A stretch of 64,000 nucleotides of DNA from Streptomyces sp. Tu6071 (GTDB taxonomy: Bacteria; Actinomycetota; Actinomycetes; Streptomycetales; Streptomycetaceae): assembly GCF_000213055.1 (NCBI RefSeq), contig NZ_CM001165.1, positions 62,001 to 126,000 of the forward strand. The letters run 5' to 3'. Below the pieces are notes generated by a model, which saw nothing but the letters and a program-made list of their open reading frames with translations, did no database searches and was not told the DNA's origin. Shown here piece after piece: positions 44,980-53,847 of this stretch. Position 1 is the stretch's first letter. Every line of letters begins with the position of its first letter. The translations under genes and the position numbers were made by a program.

Positions 44980-45492
44980 TCAGTGGGAAGTGTTCGAAGG
45001 TTGGGGGAGTACTTTGCGGAGCCTCACCAGTCCACGGCTGCTCTGGCTTCTCACCGTTGCCTTGCTGCAGCCCATGACCTGAGCAGCGGCTTCTACGTCA
45101 AGGCCCTCGACGTAGCGGAGAACGACAGCCGCCCGCGTCCGCGCCGGAAGGCAACCCAGCAGGGCCCGCAGGTCCGCGTAGTCGGTGTAGGGCTGTTCCG
45201 GCCCGGCTGTATCGGGCACCTGCGCATGGACCTGCTCACGTCGGCGGAAGACGATGCGGTGGTCGTCGATCGTGGCGTTCACCACGCAACGACGCGCGTA
45301 CGCAACGGGATTCCGCCCGCGTATACGCGGCCATGCCAGGTAAAGGCGGGTCAGTGCCGTCTGCACCGCGTCCTCGGCCCGCCCCTGATCCCCGGACAGC
45401 AGCAGCACCGCCAACCGGACCAGCCCGGCACGGTGCGCCCGCACGAACTCGGTGAATTCCTGATCCCGTTCAACAGTCGGCTTCACGGGCAC
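44980..45492 (-). CDS. SigE-family (ECF-like) RNA polymerase sigma factor
   Basis: A 170-residue sigma factor of the actinobacterial SigE-type ECF family. Region 2 is FVRAHRAGLVRLAVLLLSGDQGRAEDAVQTALTRLYLAW (residues 15-55, with the RAEDAVQ -10-recognition helix). Region 4 is LRALLGCLPARTRAAVVLRYVEGLDVEAAAQVMGCSKATVRSQSSRGL. Both are intact. GTG 45492 gives the full frame, but the in-frame GTG at 45486 is better spaced from AGAGGA. The stop is 16 bases before the membrane protein gene. It should direct transcription of a small regulon when released by its partner. The 600-base upstream region has no recognisable autoregulatory promoter. Confidence 0.9.
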   Translation of the reverse strand: MPVKPTVERDQEFTEFVRAHRAGLVRLAVLLLSGDQGRAEDAVQTALTRLYLAWPRIRGRNPVAYARRCVVNATIDDHRIVFRRREQVHAQVPDTAGPEQPYTDYADLRALLGCLPARTRAAVVLRYVEGLDVEAAAQVMGCSKATVRSQSSRGLVRLRKVLPQPSNTSH

Positions 45493-46092
45493 GCGTCCTC
45501 TGTGCGACGAGTCTCTCTTCGGTCACCCCTTCCACGGATCCGGAAGGCCGCGGCGTTGCACGGAACCCGAAATTTCTCCGGCGGCCCCGGCAGCCGGCCC
45601 ACTTCCGATCGGCGCGCTTGGCGGTCCGGGTCGGCGGTGAAGACGTGGGCGCTGCCGCGTCCAGTCCCCCGCCTGTACGGGTGTCGACCACGACGGGTTC
45701 GACCCCCCGGCGTTGCCGGCGCCCAGGCGGATCATGGAGCGCATGCGCGGGGGCCCGGGAGGTCGGACCTCAGGGCCTGACCTGGGCCGACAGGACGCAG
45801 GGCGACGATTCCTTGGACCGGCCTCGGTGCGGTCGGAGGGGACCCGCGATTCATGCGCGTCGCGCCTGACCGGTCGGCCGGGGCGGTGCCGGGCGGCGTG
45901 ACGCCCACGCGGTGGCCGGAGCGGGGCCGCTGTCGTGGGCGGAGCGGGGGCGGTGCGGGAGATCCCGTCGCAACAGGTGCGCGATCGCGTCGCGCGTCCC
46001 ACACTTGTGCCTGCGCTGTCCGTCCGTCCCGGTCCTCGTGCCCGGGGAGGGCCGCACCGCGCGACGGAGACGCCCACGCCAACGGAGGCACC
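45493..46092. other. 600-base non-coding region between sigma gene and dhaK
   Basis: No gene is supported on either strand. It contains the divergent promoters of the sigma and dha operons, several CpG-rich short repeats and a GGTTCGACCCCC segment at about 45698. That segment superficially resembles a tRNA T-arm, but its stem does not pair. Confidence 0.45.
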
Positions 46093-47085
46093 GTGAAGAT
46101 GCTGATCAACGTCGCGGAGACCGTCGTCGCCGACGCCCTGCGCGGCCTCGCCGCCGCGCATCCCGAACTGACCGTGGACATCGAGAACCGGGTCGTGGTG
46201 CGGCGCGACGCGCCTGTCGCCGGGAAGGTCGCGCTCGTCTCCGGGGGCGGCTCGGGGCACGAACCGCTCCACGCGGGTTTCGTGGGGCCCGGGATGCTCG
46301 ACGCGGCGTGCCCCGGCGAGGTCTTCACCTCGCCCGTGCCCGATCAGATGGTGCGCGCCGCCGCCGCGGTGGACAGCGGTGCCGGGGTGCTCTTCATCGT
46401 GAAGAACTACACCGGGGACGTCCTCAACTTCGACATGGCGGCGGAACTCGCCGAGGAGGAGGGCATCGCGATCGCGAAGGTCCTCGTCGACGACGACGTG
46501 GCCGTCACCGACAGCCTGTACACGGCCGGGCGGCGCGGTACGGGCGCGACGCTCTTCGTCGAGAAGATCGCGGGCGCCGCGGCGGACGAACGCCGCCCGC
46601 TCGCCGAGATCGCGGACCTCGCGACGCGCGTCAACGCCGCCTCGCGCAGCTTCGGCGTCGCGCTCTCCGCCGTGAGCACCCCCGCCAAGGGCGGCCCCAC
46701 CTTCGACCTGCCGCCCGGCGAGCTGGAACTCGGCGTCGGCATCCATGGCGAACCCGGCCGGGAGCGGCGCCCGATGATGACCTCGGGCGAGATCGCCGAC
46801 CACGCCGTGCACGCTGTGCTCGACGACCTCGGCGGTGACGGGCCCGTGCTGCTCCTCGTCAACGGTATGGGCGGCACCCCGCTCCTGGAGCTGTACGGGT
46901 TCACCGCCGAGGTGCACCGCGTCCTCGGCGAGCGCGGCGTCCCGGTGGCGCGCTCCCTCGTCGGCAACTACGTCACGTCCCTCGACATGGCGGGCGCCTC
47001 GGTGACGGTGTGCCGGGCGGACGAGGAGATGCTGCGCCTGTGGGACGCGCCGGTCGCCACGGCGGGGCTGCGCTGGGGGCGCTGA
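46093..47085 (+). CDS. dhaK: dihydroxyacetone kinase subunit DhaK
   Basis: A 330-residue substrate-binding subunit of the PTS-dependent dihydroxyacetone kinase. VSGGGSGHEPLHAGFVG is the DHA-binding loop, and His218 in GIHGEPG is the residue that forms a hemiaminal with dihydroxyacetone. The late GNYVTSLDMAGASVTV matches the family. GTG 46093 has GGAGG four bases upstream; ATG 46099 is an alternative. It is the first gene of dhaKLM, converting dihydroxyacetone to DHAP with phosphate from the phosphotransferase system via DhaM. Confidence 0.96.
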   Translation: MKMLINVAETVVADALRGLAAAHPELTVDIENRVVVRRDAPVAGKVALVSGGGSGHEPLHAGFVGPGMLDAACPGEVFTSPVPDQMVRAAAAVDSGAGVLFIVKNYTGDVLNFDMAAELAEEEGIAIAKVLVDDDVAVTDSLYTAGRRGTGATLFVEKIAGAAADERRPLAEIADLATRVNAASRSFGVALSAVSTPAKGGPTFDLPPGELELGVGIHGEPGRERRPMMTSGEIADHAVHAVLDDLGGDGPVLLLVNGMGGTPLLELYGFTAEVHRVLGERGVPVARSLVGNYVTSLDMAGASVTVCRADEEMLRLWDAPVATAGLRWGR

Positions 47086-47114
47086 GGCGGGCGGACGCGC
47101 GCACAGCCACGTAT

Positions 47115-47228
47115 GGCACGCGGAGTCACGCACGGCACGCAAAGCAACGCACGGCACGTACAGCATGTGCGGGCGGCAGCATGGGGCACGATCGGCCGCG
47201 CGGCACGACAGGCGCGCACCACGGCACG
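47115..47228 (+). repeat. array of six GGCACG motifs between dhaK and dhaL
   Basis: GGCACG occurs at 47115, 47134, 47153, 47185, 47202 and 47223, four of them as part of CACGGCACG or TGGCACG. Spacing is 17-32 bases and the first three are exactly 19 apart. The region (47086-47246) is non-coding. Confidence 0.6.
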
Positions 47229-47246
47229 AAGGGGTGACGGACGGAC

Positions 47247-47912
47247 ATGGGCGATGAAGGCAGGGACAAGGGCGGCACCGGTGGGCCGGGCACGCTCGAC
47301 GCGGCGTTCTTCCGGCGGTGGCTCGACGCCGCCGCCGCGCTGATCGACGAGGAGGCCGAGCGGCTCACCGCGCTGGACTCGGCGATCGGCGACGCCGACC
47401 ACGGCGCCAACATGCGGCGCGGTTTCTCCGCCGTGCGCGAGTCGCTCGCCGCCGAGGAGCCCGCGAGCCCGCAGGCGGTGCTCGCGCTCGCCGGGCGGCG
47501 GCTCGTCTCCACGGTCGGCGGGGCCTCGGGCCCGCTGTACGGGACGCTGCTGCGCCGGACCGGGAAGGCACTGGGCGAGGCGCTCGGCGAGCGCACGGAC
47601 CCGGATCGTACGGAGTTCGCCGCCGCCTTGCGCGCCGGGATCGACGCGGTCTCCGCGCTCGGCGGCGCGAAGCCGGGCGACAAGACGATGATCGACGCGC
47701 TCGTCCCGGCCGCCGAGGCGCTCAGCACCTCGTGGGAGGCGGCGGCAGAGGCGGCGCGCGAGGGCGCGGCGGCGACGGTGCCGATGCGGGCGCACAAGGG
47801 GCGGGCGAGCTATCTGGGCGAGCGCAGCGAGGGGCACGAGGACCCGGGGGCGGCCTCGGCGGCGCTCCTCCTCGGGGCGCTCGCGGACACGGCGGGGAGG
47901 GCGGGGGCGTGA
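47247..47912 (+). CDS. dhaL: dihydroxyacetone kinase subunit DhaL
   Basis: A 221-residue ADP-binding subunit. The metal/nucleotide motif AIGDADHGANMRRGF (about residues 49-62) with three Asp/His ligands, and MRAHKGRASYLGER near the end, are the DhaL hallmarks. It takes phosphate from DhaM through bound ADP and passes it to DHA on DhaK. It is separated from dhaK by 161 bases of repetitive spacer and overlaps dhaM by 4 bases. Confidence 0.95.
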   Translation: MGDEGRDKGGTGGPGTLDAAFFRRWLDAAAALIDEEAERLTALDSAIGDADHGANMRRGFSAVRESLAAEEPASPQAVLALAGRRLVSTVGGASGPLYGTLLRRTGKALGEALGERTDPDRTEFAAALRAGIDAVSALGGAKPGDKTMIDALVPAAEALSTSWEAAAEAAREGAAATVPMRAHKGRASYLGERSEGHEDPGAASAALLLGALADTAGRAGA

Positions 47913-48322
47913 GCACGGGACAGGGTGGTGTGGGGCTCGTCGTGGTCTCGCACTCGGCGACGGTCGCACAGGCGGTGGCGCGGCTCGCCGCGCAGCTCAC
48001 GGGCTCTGCCGAGGACGTCAGGATCGAGGCGGCGGGCGGTACGGAGGACGGCGGCCTCGGGACGAGCGCGGACCTCGTGGTGCGGGCGGCGCACGCCGTG
48101 GACCAGGGGGCGGGTGTCGCGATCCTCGCCGATCTCGGGAGCGCGGTGCTCACCGTGAAGGCATTGCTCGCCGACGGCGAGGAGCTGCCCGAGCGGAGCG
48201 CGCTCGTGGACGCCCCGCTCGTCGAGGGCACGATCGCGGCGGCCGTCGCCGCCTCGGCGGGCGCGGACCTGGAGGGGGTACGGGCGGCGGCGGCCGAGGC
48301 GTACGACTACCACAAGCAGTGA
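47909..48322 (+). CDS. dhaM: PTS-dependent dihydroxyacetone kinase phosphotransferase subunit DhaM (single EIIA domain)
   Basis: A 137-residue protein equal to only the EIIA(Man)-like domain of DhaM. The phospho-accepting His15 is in LVVVSHSATVAQ, followed by the GTEDGGLGTSADL loop. The HPr and EI-like domains of enterobacterial DhaM are absent, as in other actinobacterial operons, so it must receive phosphate from the general HPr. Its GTG start at 47909 overlaps the dhaL stop (GTGA). Confidence 0.94.
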   Translation: MSTGQGGVGLVVVSHSATVAQAVARLAAQLTGSAEDVRIEAAGGTEDGGLGTSADLVVRAAHAVDQGAGVAILADLGSAVLTVKALLADGEELPERSALVDAPLVEGTIAAAVAASAGADLEGVRAAAAEAYDYHKQ

Positions 48323-48350
48323 CGCCTGGGCGGGGCCGCCGCGCGCCGCG

Positions 48351-49391
48351 TCAGGGCGCCGTCTCGCGAAGGTAGCGGGAGACGCGGGCCCGTCCGGCCG
48401 CGCGGGCCGCTGCCGGGTCCTCGATCGGGTGGACACGGGTGTCGGGGAAGAGCAGGTACAGGACGTCGTCCTGCGTTCCTGCGGCTTGGGGCGCGCCGCC
48501 GAGGCCGAGCGAGAGCGCGGCGGCGTACGAGGCTTCGCCGATGACGTCGGTGGGGCCGGTGTCGCCGACGACGGCGTACCGGACCCGGCCGCCGTGCACG
48601 AGCACGGCGAGCGTCCCGCCGGTGACCCCCGAGGCGGCCGGGCGCCAGCGCGCCGAGGGGCCGGGGACGACGACGTACGGGACCTCGTCGGCGCTCAGCG
48701 GGCGCCCGTCCGAGCCGTTCCACGCGGTCGTCCCCTGGAAGTACGGGCCCGAGGCGGCGTTGCATACGGGGCCGGGCCGTCCGTCGCAGTCGATGTCGAG
48801 ATCGGCGGTCCAGTGCAGCGTGCCGCCCTCGCCCGCGCACAGGGGCACCTCGGGTGCCCGCGCCGCGTCCCGCCGGAAGAGCCCGGTGGAGACCTGCCGG
48901 CAGGAGCGGGCGGCGCGGGACCGGAGGGCGTCGGCCGTGATCGCGAGGGGGCGGGGGGTGGCGGGCGGCGAGGCCGCCGGGGGCGCGGGCGGTGAGCCGG
49001 CGGGAGCGGGGGTGCCGGTGGCGGACGCGGGCATGCGGGCCGGTGGCCGCGTCGCGCGCGAGGCGAGGGTGGGGGTACGGGGCGGGGGCGACGTCCGGGG
49101 CGGGCGCTCCGGAGCCGGGGGCGCGGGGCGCGAGGCGTGGACGGTGGGGCGGCCGTCCGGGGGCGGCCCGGGGCGCGGTGGGGGTGTCGCGCGGAGGCCG
49201 GGCGGGCCGGGGTGCGGGGCGGCCGGGAGGGGCGCCGGGGGCGCGGGCACCGGCGCGGTGGGGGGCCGGGCGGGGGGTGCCGGGGCCGCGCAGGCGAGGG
49301 GGACGAGGGCGAGGGTCACCGTGAGCAGGGCGTGGCACGACCTGCGGGCGGCGGCCCCCGGTCGTGGGCACGACGACATCGAGGACGTCAA
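48351..49391 (-). CDS. secreted GH75-like chitosanase with long proline-rich linker
   Basis: A 346-residue exported protein. A signal or lipoprotein-type leader (about residues 10-34, HALLTVTLALVPLACAA) is followed by about 115 residues of Pro/Ala/Arg linker. The catalytic region (about 150-346) includes WTADLDIDCDGRPG, GPYFQG, VVVPGPS and the GH75 signature YAVVGDTGPTDVIGEASYA, with conserved Asp and Glu. GH75 enzymes are endo-chitosanases acting on partly deacetylated chitin. The long linker probably spans the cell wall. TTG 49391 with GGAG five bases upstream is chosen; ATG 49379 is an alternative. It is monocistronic. Confidence 0.84.
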   Translation of the reverse strand: MTSSMSSCPRPGAAARRSCHALLTVTLALVPLACAAPAPPARPPTAPVPAPPAPLPAAPHPGPPGLRATPPPRPGPPPDGRPTVHASRPAPPAPERPPRTSPPPRTPTLASRATRPPARMPASATGTPAPAGSPPAPPAASPPATPRPLAITADALRSRAARSCRQVSTGLFRRDAARAPEVPLCAGEGGTLHWTADLDIDCDGRPGPVCNAASGPYFQGTTAWNGSDGRPLSADEVPYVVVPGPSARWRPAASGVTGGTLAVLVHGGRVRYAVVGDTGPTDVIGEASYAAALSLGLGGAPQAAGTQDDVLYLLFPDTRVHPIEDPAAARAAGRARVSRYLRETAP

Positions 49392-49634
49392 CCGATCTCC
49401 AGCGAACGCACGAACGGATGAACAAACCGTCGCGGACGGTAACCTCCTGCCCCTGGCACCCCGCCGAGGCGGGGCATGACGCGCGGGAGGTCACCCGGCT
49501 ACCGGTACCGCTGCGGGCCACCCGCGGCCGGGGCCGCCCCGCCGCGCCCCGTTCCGCCGAACCCGTACCGCCCGCGTCCCCGTCCCGCCCGCGTGCCGGT
49601 CCCCGTACCGTCCTCCTCCCCCACCCCGGGCCCG

Positions 49635-50417
49635 TCAGGCGCCCGCTCCCCCGTCCACCGGCAGGATCGCGCCCGTGACCATCGACGCCCGGTCGCTGAG
49701 CAGCCACGCCGCCGCTTCCGCCACCTCGCGGGGCTCTCCCATGCGGCCGAGCGGGACCGAGGTGGTGATGCTGTCGACGACCCCGGGAGTCGCCGCCTCC
49801 CACTCGTCGATCATCTGTGTCGCCGTACCTCCGGGGGTGATGCCGTTGACGCGGATGCCCTCGCGCCCCCAGGTGACGGCGGCGCTCTCGGTGATGCTGT
49901 TGAGGGCGCGCTTCATGGCGCCGTAGGCGGGGAGCGCGGGGTTGGCGCGGCGGCTGCCGATGCTCGACGTGTTGACGATCGCTCCCCCGCCGCCGCGCCG
50001 CATGAGCGCGGCCTCCGCATTCATGGCGGTCCAGTGCGCGCGGAAGTTGACGGCGAACTGCTCCTCGATCACCTCGTCCGTCGTGGTGTCGAGCGGTCCG
50101 GGCTGCTGGCCCGCCGCGCCGTTGTTGAAGGCGCCGTCGAGACGGCCGTGGAGGTCCGCGACGCGGTCGACGGCCGCGCGGATGCTCGCGGGATCGGCGA
50201 GGTCCAGCGGGACGGCGTCCGCGACGCCGCCGGAGGCGCGGATCTCCTCGACGACCGCGTCGAGCGCTTTCGTGCCGCGTGCCGCGAGGACGACGGAGGC
50301 GCCCTCGGCGGCGAAGAGGCGGGCCGCCGCCGCGCCGATGCCGCGGCTGGCGCCGGTGACGAGCACGACCTTGCCGGTGAGCAGGCCGAGGGGAGTGTGT
50401 GCGGTGTGCTGTGTCAT
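49635..50417 (-). CDS. short-chain dehydrogenase/reductase
   Basis: A 260-residue classical SDR. TGASRGIG (NADP-binding loop), NNGAA (in place of NNAG), the catalytic Ser in NTSSIG, Tyr/Lys in YGAMK and the PGGTATQM substrate loop are all in order. The C-terminal IMPVDGG-like GAILPVDGG ends the fold. It reduces or oxidises an unknown carbonyl or alcohol. It starts at ATG 50417 and is divergent from an MmyB-type regulator 85 bases away, which probably controls it; this pairing is common in actinomycetes. Confidence 0.93.
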   Translation of the reverse strand: MTQHTAHTPLGLLTGKVVLVTGASRGIGAAAARLFAAEGASVVLAARGTKALDAVVEEIRASGGVADAVPLDLADPASIRAAVDRVADLHGRLDGAFNNGAAGQQPGPLDTTTDEVIEEQFAVNFRAHWTAMNAEAALMRRGGGGAIVNTSSIGSRRANPALPAYGAMKRALNSITESAAVTWGREGIRVNGITPGGTATQMIDEWEAATPGVVDSITTSVPLGRMGEPREVAEAAAWLLSDRASMVTGAILPVDGGAGA

Positions 50418-50502
50418 GACCTCAGCGTCGGCCCGGCGCCGTGCCGGATACAGGCACAAGCGGTACCAGGATGCCGCCGCGCGCGCGGCGCACACTGGGC
50501 GT

Positions 50503-51351
50503 ATGGACAAGCAGGAACTGGGCGCCTTCCTCCGCAGCCGCCGGGAGCGGCTGCTCCCCTCGGACGTCGGTCTCCCCTCCGGGCCGCGCCGCCGTACCCC
50601 GGGGCTGCGGCGCGAGGAGGCCGCGGTCCTCGCGCACATCTCCACGGAGTACTACGTACGGCTCGAACAGGGTCGCGCGCCCCGCCCCTCGGGCGAGGTC
50701 CTGGCCGGGATCGCGGGCGCGCTGCGGCTCACCGAGGAGGAGGCCGCGCACCTGCACGTCCTCGCCGGGACCGCGCCGCTCCGCTCGGGGACGCACCGGC
50801 GCGAGGTGCGGCCGAGCATCCTGGCGCTTCTGGAGCGGCTGCCGCACACCGCCGGGTTCGTCATCTCCGCGACCTTCGAGGTTCTCGCGTGGAACGCCCT
50901 CGCCGCCGCGCTCATGGAGGACTTCGGCGCGCTCGACCCCGCGGAGCGCAACCTCGCGCGCCGGGCGTTCCTCACGCCGGGAGAGCCGGAGGCGCCGCTC
51001 TACGGGATCTCCGACGCCGCCGAGTTCCGCCACCACGTCGTGACGGAGCTGCGGGGCGCGCTCGCCCGCCACCCGAAGGACCCCGGGGTGTCGGGGCTGA
51101 TCGAGGAACTGCGCGCGGGCTCCCAGGACTTCGCGCGGCTCTGGGAGCGGCACGACGTGCGGGCCGCGCACGTGCTCACCAAGACGTTCCGCCACCCGCT
51201 CGCCGGGGAGGTCACCGTCGACTGCGATGTCCTCGGCCTCGACGAGAGCGGGCAGCGGCTCGTGCTCTACAGCGCGCCGCAGGGGTCCCCGAGCGCCGAG
51301 GCGCTGGCGTTCCTGGGGGTGCTGGGGGCGGAGGCGGGCCGGGGCCGCTGA
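50503..51351 (+). CDS. XRE-family regulator with MmyB-like ligand-binding domain
   Basis: A 282-residue regulator. The N-terminal helix-turn-helix (about 5-75) is LGAFLRSRRERLLP plus RREEAAVLAHISTEYYVRLEQGR, with the ARP-rich wing. The MmyB domain (about 110-275, VISATFEVLAWNALAAALMEDF) is a PAS-like pocket that binds fatty acyl ligands in relatives. It is divergent from an SDR gene and likely its repressor. ATG 50503 has only a weak GGGCG site, so a nearly leaderless transcript is possible. Confidence 0.92.
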   Translation: MDKQELGAFLRSRRERLLPSDVGLPSGPRRRTPGLRREEAAVLAHISTEYYVRLEQGRAPRPSGEVLAGIAGALRLTEEEAAHLHVLAGTAPLRSGTHRREVRPSILALLERLPHTAGFVISATFEVLAWNALAAALMEDFGALDPAERNLARRAFLTPGEPEAPLYGISDAAEFRHHVVTELRGALARHPKDPGVSGLIEELRAGSQDFARLWERHDVRAAHVLTKTFRHPLAGEVTVDCDVLGLDESGQRLVLYSAPQGSPSAEALAFLGVLGAEAGRGR

Positions 51352-51499
51352 GCCGGCCGGGGCGCCGGGAGGACCCCGGTCCGCGCGGCGTCGGCGGTCT
51401 CGCCGACCTGCGCGGGTTCAGCCCACTCTTCCCACTCAGCCCGGTACCCGTACGCTCCTTGGGCTCCGTGGCTCCGGGCGCTCAGTGCGCTCCGTGCGC

Positions 51500-52447
51500 T
51501 CAGTGCGCGAAGCCCCAGTCGAGCACCTTCGTGGCGTCGTCGAAGCGGCCCGTGTCGTCGCCCAGGATGACGCCGACGAGGGTGCGGTTGTCGCGCTCGG
51601 CGGCGAAGACGACGCAGTAGCCGTCCTCCGGGCCGCTGCCGGTCTTGACGCCGAGGGCTCCGTCGTAGGTGCCCAGCAGCTCGTTGGTGTTGTTCCAGGT
51701 GTAGTACCGGGTGTGGCCGTTGGCCGCGGGTGCCTCGGTCTTGTACTGCGTGTTCTTGACGACCTCGGCGAACACCGGCTGGAGCATCGCGCGCTGGCCG
51801 AGCTTGGCGAGGTCGCGCGCCGTGCTGTGGTTGTTGCCCTGGGAGATGCCGTCGACGGAGTCGAAGTGCGTTCCCTTGAGGCCGAGTTGCTGCGCCTCGG
51901 CGTTCATCTGCGCGATGAAGTCGGTGATCCGCGCCTCCTCGGTGTCCCCGTTGCCGAAAGTGTCGGCCAGGGCGCGGGCGGCGTCGGCGCCGGAGGGGAT
52001 CAGCATGGCGTGCAGGAGCTGGCGGGCGGTCAGGGTGTCACCGGTCTGGAGGTCCGCCGTGCTGGCGCCGACCTCCTGCACGTAGTCCCGGTACTCCTGC
52101 TTGACCGTGATCTGCCGGTCCAGCCACTCGGGGTGCTTGAGCACCACGATCGCCGTCATGATCTTGGTGGTGCTGGCCATCGGCACGCTCTCGTCGGCCT
52201 TGGCACCGGCCCACAGTTCCCGCTCCTGGCTGCCGTCGCGCGCGTCGAGGAGGAAGGCGTGTTCGGCCTTGATCGCGGGGGCGGCCTGCTCGCCGGTCTC
52301 GGTGGCCGTGGCGTGCGGGGTGCTGTCCGGGGTGGCGGCCTGGGCGAGGCCGGTGGCGCCGAGCGGCAGCGCGGCCCCCACGAGCGCGGCCGAGGCGATG
52401 CGGACACCTGTGCGGTGAAAGCGGTTGGGGCGGGCGTGTGCACCCAT
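51500..52447 (-). CDS. secreted D-alanyl-D-alanine carboxypeptidase
   Basis: A 315-residue penicillin-binding protein of the low-molecular-weight class. A signal peptide covers about residues 1-37. The active-site SxxK is STTK (Ser92, Lys95). The second motif is SGAD at 152-155 where many family members have SxN, and the third is KTGSG (268-270). It trims the terminal D-Ala of peptidoglycan pentapeptides and may be beta-lactam sensitive. GGAGG before ATG 52447 confirms the start. The missing Asn in the SxN motif is odd but occurs in some actinomycete relatives. It is monocistronic. Confidence 0.93.
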   Translation of the reverse strand: MGAHARPNRFHRTGVRIASAALVGAALPLGATGLAQAATPDSTPHATATETGEQAAPAIKAEHAFLLDARDGSQERELWAGAKADESVPMASTTKIMTAIVVLKHPEWLDRQITVKQEYRDYVQEVGASTADLQTGDTLTARQLLHAMLIPSGADAARALADTFGNGDTEEARITDFIAQMNAEAQQLGLKGTHFDSVDGISQGNNHSTARDLAKLGQRAMLQPVFAEVVKNTQYKTEAPAANGHTRYYTWNNTNELLGTYDGALGVKTGSGPEDGYCVVFAAERDNRTLVGVILGDDTGRFDDATKVLDWGFAH

Positions 52448-52896
52448 GAAGTCTTTTTCCTCCTACCGGCGCGGACGCCGGACCGTACGTGCCCGGGGCC
52501 CGGCGGACGTGACCCCCGCCGCGACGCCCGGGAAGGCCCCCGAGAACGCCTCGGGGACACACAACCCACGCCATCACGCGGAACGCGCCCGCTCAAGGAG
52601 CCGCATGATCTCGTCACAGGGCCCACACGCCAAGGTCGGATGATGATCATTTCGCGGTACGGATCGTGCGCGCCCCGCTCAATGCAGGTTCGTCCCGGCC
52701 GACCGGGGCGGGGCGACGTGCCCCGGTCGGCCGGGACGAACCGGGGGCCGACACCGAGGAGGTGTTCCACGACCGCCGTGCACCCGGTCTCCCCGGCGAT
52801 CTCGCGCACCACGGTGTCGGATCCCGGCCCCCTGACAGGCACGGAACACAGGCGGCGAGGCGCGGACTCCTCCCGGGGCCGTACCACGACGGTGCG
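52448..52896. other. 449-base intergenic region with a perfect 22-bp inverted repeat
   Basis: The inverted repeat at 52687-52742 dominates. A second, looser pairing (CCGACACCG at 52748 with CGGTGTCGG at 52814) follows. On the minus strand about 52740-52885 an open frame reads like protein (SDTVVREIAGETGCTAVVEH) but lacks a start with a ribosome site, so it is not annotated as a gene. Confidence 0.4.
52687..52742 (-). terminator. perfect 22-bp inverted repeat
   Basis: Arms 52687-52708 and 52721-52742 are fully complementary with a 12-base loop. It lies 154 bases after the DJ-1/PfpI stop on the minus strand and upstream of the carboxypeptidase gene. Confidence 0.55.
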
Positions 52897-53592
52897 TCAG
52901 CGCAGCGCGCCGAGCACCACCTCCGCGAGCGGTCCCGCCGACGCCGGGTTCTGGCCGGTGTGGAGGGTGCGGTCGCTCACCGTCTTCGGGGCCCACGGCT
53001 CGCCCTCCTGGACGTCGGCGCCGAGCGCGGTCAGGCGGTCCTGGAGGAGCCAGGGGGCGCGGGAGGCGAAGCCCGACTGGGTCTCCTCGGCGTTGGTGAA
53101 GCCGGTGAGGCGGTAGCCCGCGAAGGGGCTCTTCCCGTCGGCGTCCGCCGTGGCGAGGAGCGCGGCGGGGCCGTGGCAGACGAGGGCGAGCGGGCGCCCC
53201 GAGGCGAGCGCGCGGGTGAGCAGGGCCGCCGAGTCGGGGTCGCGGGAAAGGTCCTCCATCGGGCCGTGGCCGCCGGGGTAGAAGACGGCGGCGTACGCGT
53301 CCAGGTCGACGTCGGCGAGGGAGCGCGGGCGCAGTAGCGGCGTCATCGTGTCGAGCGCCGCGCGCAGCCGTGCCGCGCCCTCCGCGCCGCCCGTGAAGGA
53401 GGGGTCGAGGCTCATCGCGTCCACGGTCGGCACGACGGCGCCGGGCGTCGCGACCTCGACCTCGTAGCCGGCCTCGGTGAACAGGTTCCACGGGGCGACC
53501 ACCTCGTCGGCCCAGAAGCCGGTGGGGTGGCGGGTGCCGTCGGCGAGGGTCCAGTGGTCGGTGCCGGTGAGGACGAAGAGGATCGTGGGCAT
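52897..53592 (-). CDS. DJ-1/PfpI family protein (Hsp31-like, class I glutamine amidotransferase fold)
   Basis: A 231-residue protein. The nucleophile is Cys139 in LALVCHGPAALL, with His140 next to it and Glu30 (FWADE) as the third residue. FYPGGHGPMEDL gives the oxyanion glycines. This matches Hsp31/glyoxalase III and related deglycase-type enzymes. AAGGAG precedes ATG 53592. It is cytosolic and monocistronic. The precise activity, glyoxalase, protease or chaperone, cannot be read from sequence. Confidence 0.92.
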   Translation of the reverse strand: MPTILFVLTGTDHWTLADGTRHPTGFWADEVVAPWNLFTEAGYEVEVATPGAVVPTVDAMSLDPSFTGGAEGAARLRAALDTMTPLLRPRSLADVDLDAYAAVFYPGGHGPMEDLSRDPDSAALLTRALASGRPLALVCHGPAALLATADADGKSPFAGYRLTGFTNAEETQSGFASRAPWLLQDRLTALGADVQEGEPWAPKTVSDRTLHTGQNPASAGPLAEVVLGALR

Positions 53593-53847
53593 GGGGGGCT
53601 CCTTGGTGAGGGGTCAGGGGGTTCGTGTGCCCCGGCCGGTACGGGTCACCGGGTCCCTGCCCGCGCGGGCGCCCCGGTCCCGGCGGGGCTGGGCCGGACG
53701 GATGAGGTCTTCACCTGCGCGGCGGCAGCCCGGGGGCCGCGCGGGTGCGGCCGGGACGGCACGGACGTGGGCTGGGCAGCGGCCCGCACGGTCCTCCCGT
53801 CGCGCGCCCGACCGGGCGCCGCCGTGCAGCGCCCGAGGACGGTCCCC

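Noticed and set aside
45680..45725. Possible tRNA: GGTTCGACCCCC resembles a T-arm
   Set aside because: The expected five-base T stem does not pair and no anticodon or acceptor stem could be assembled on either strand.
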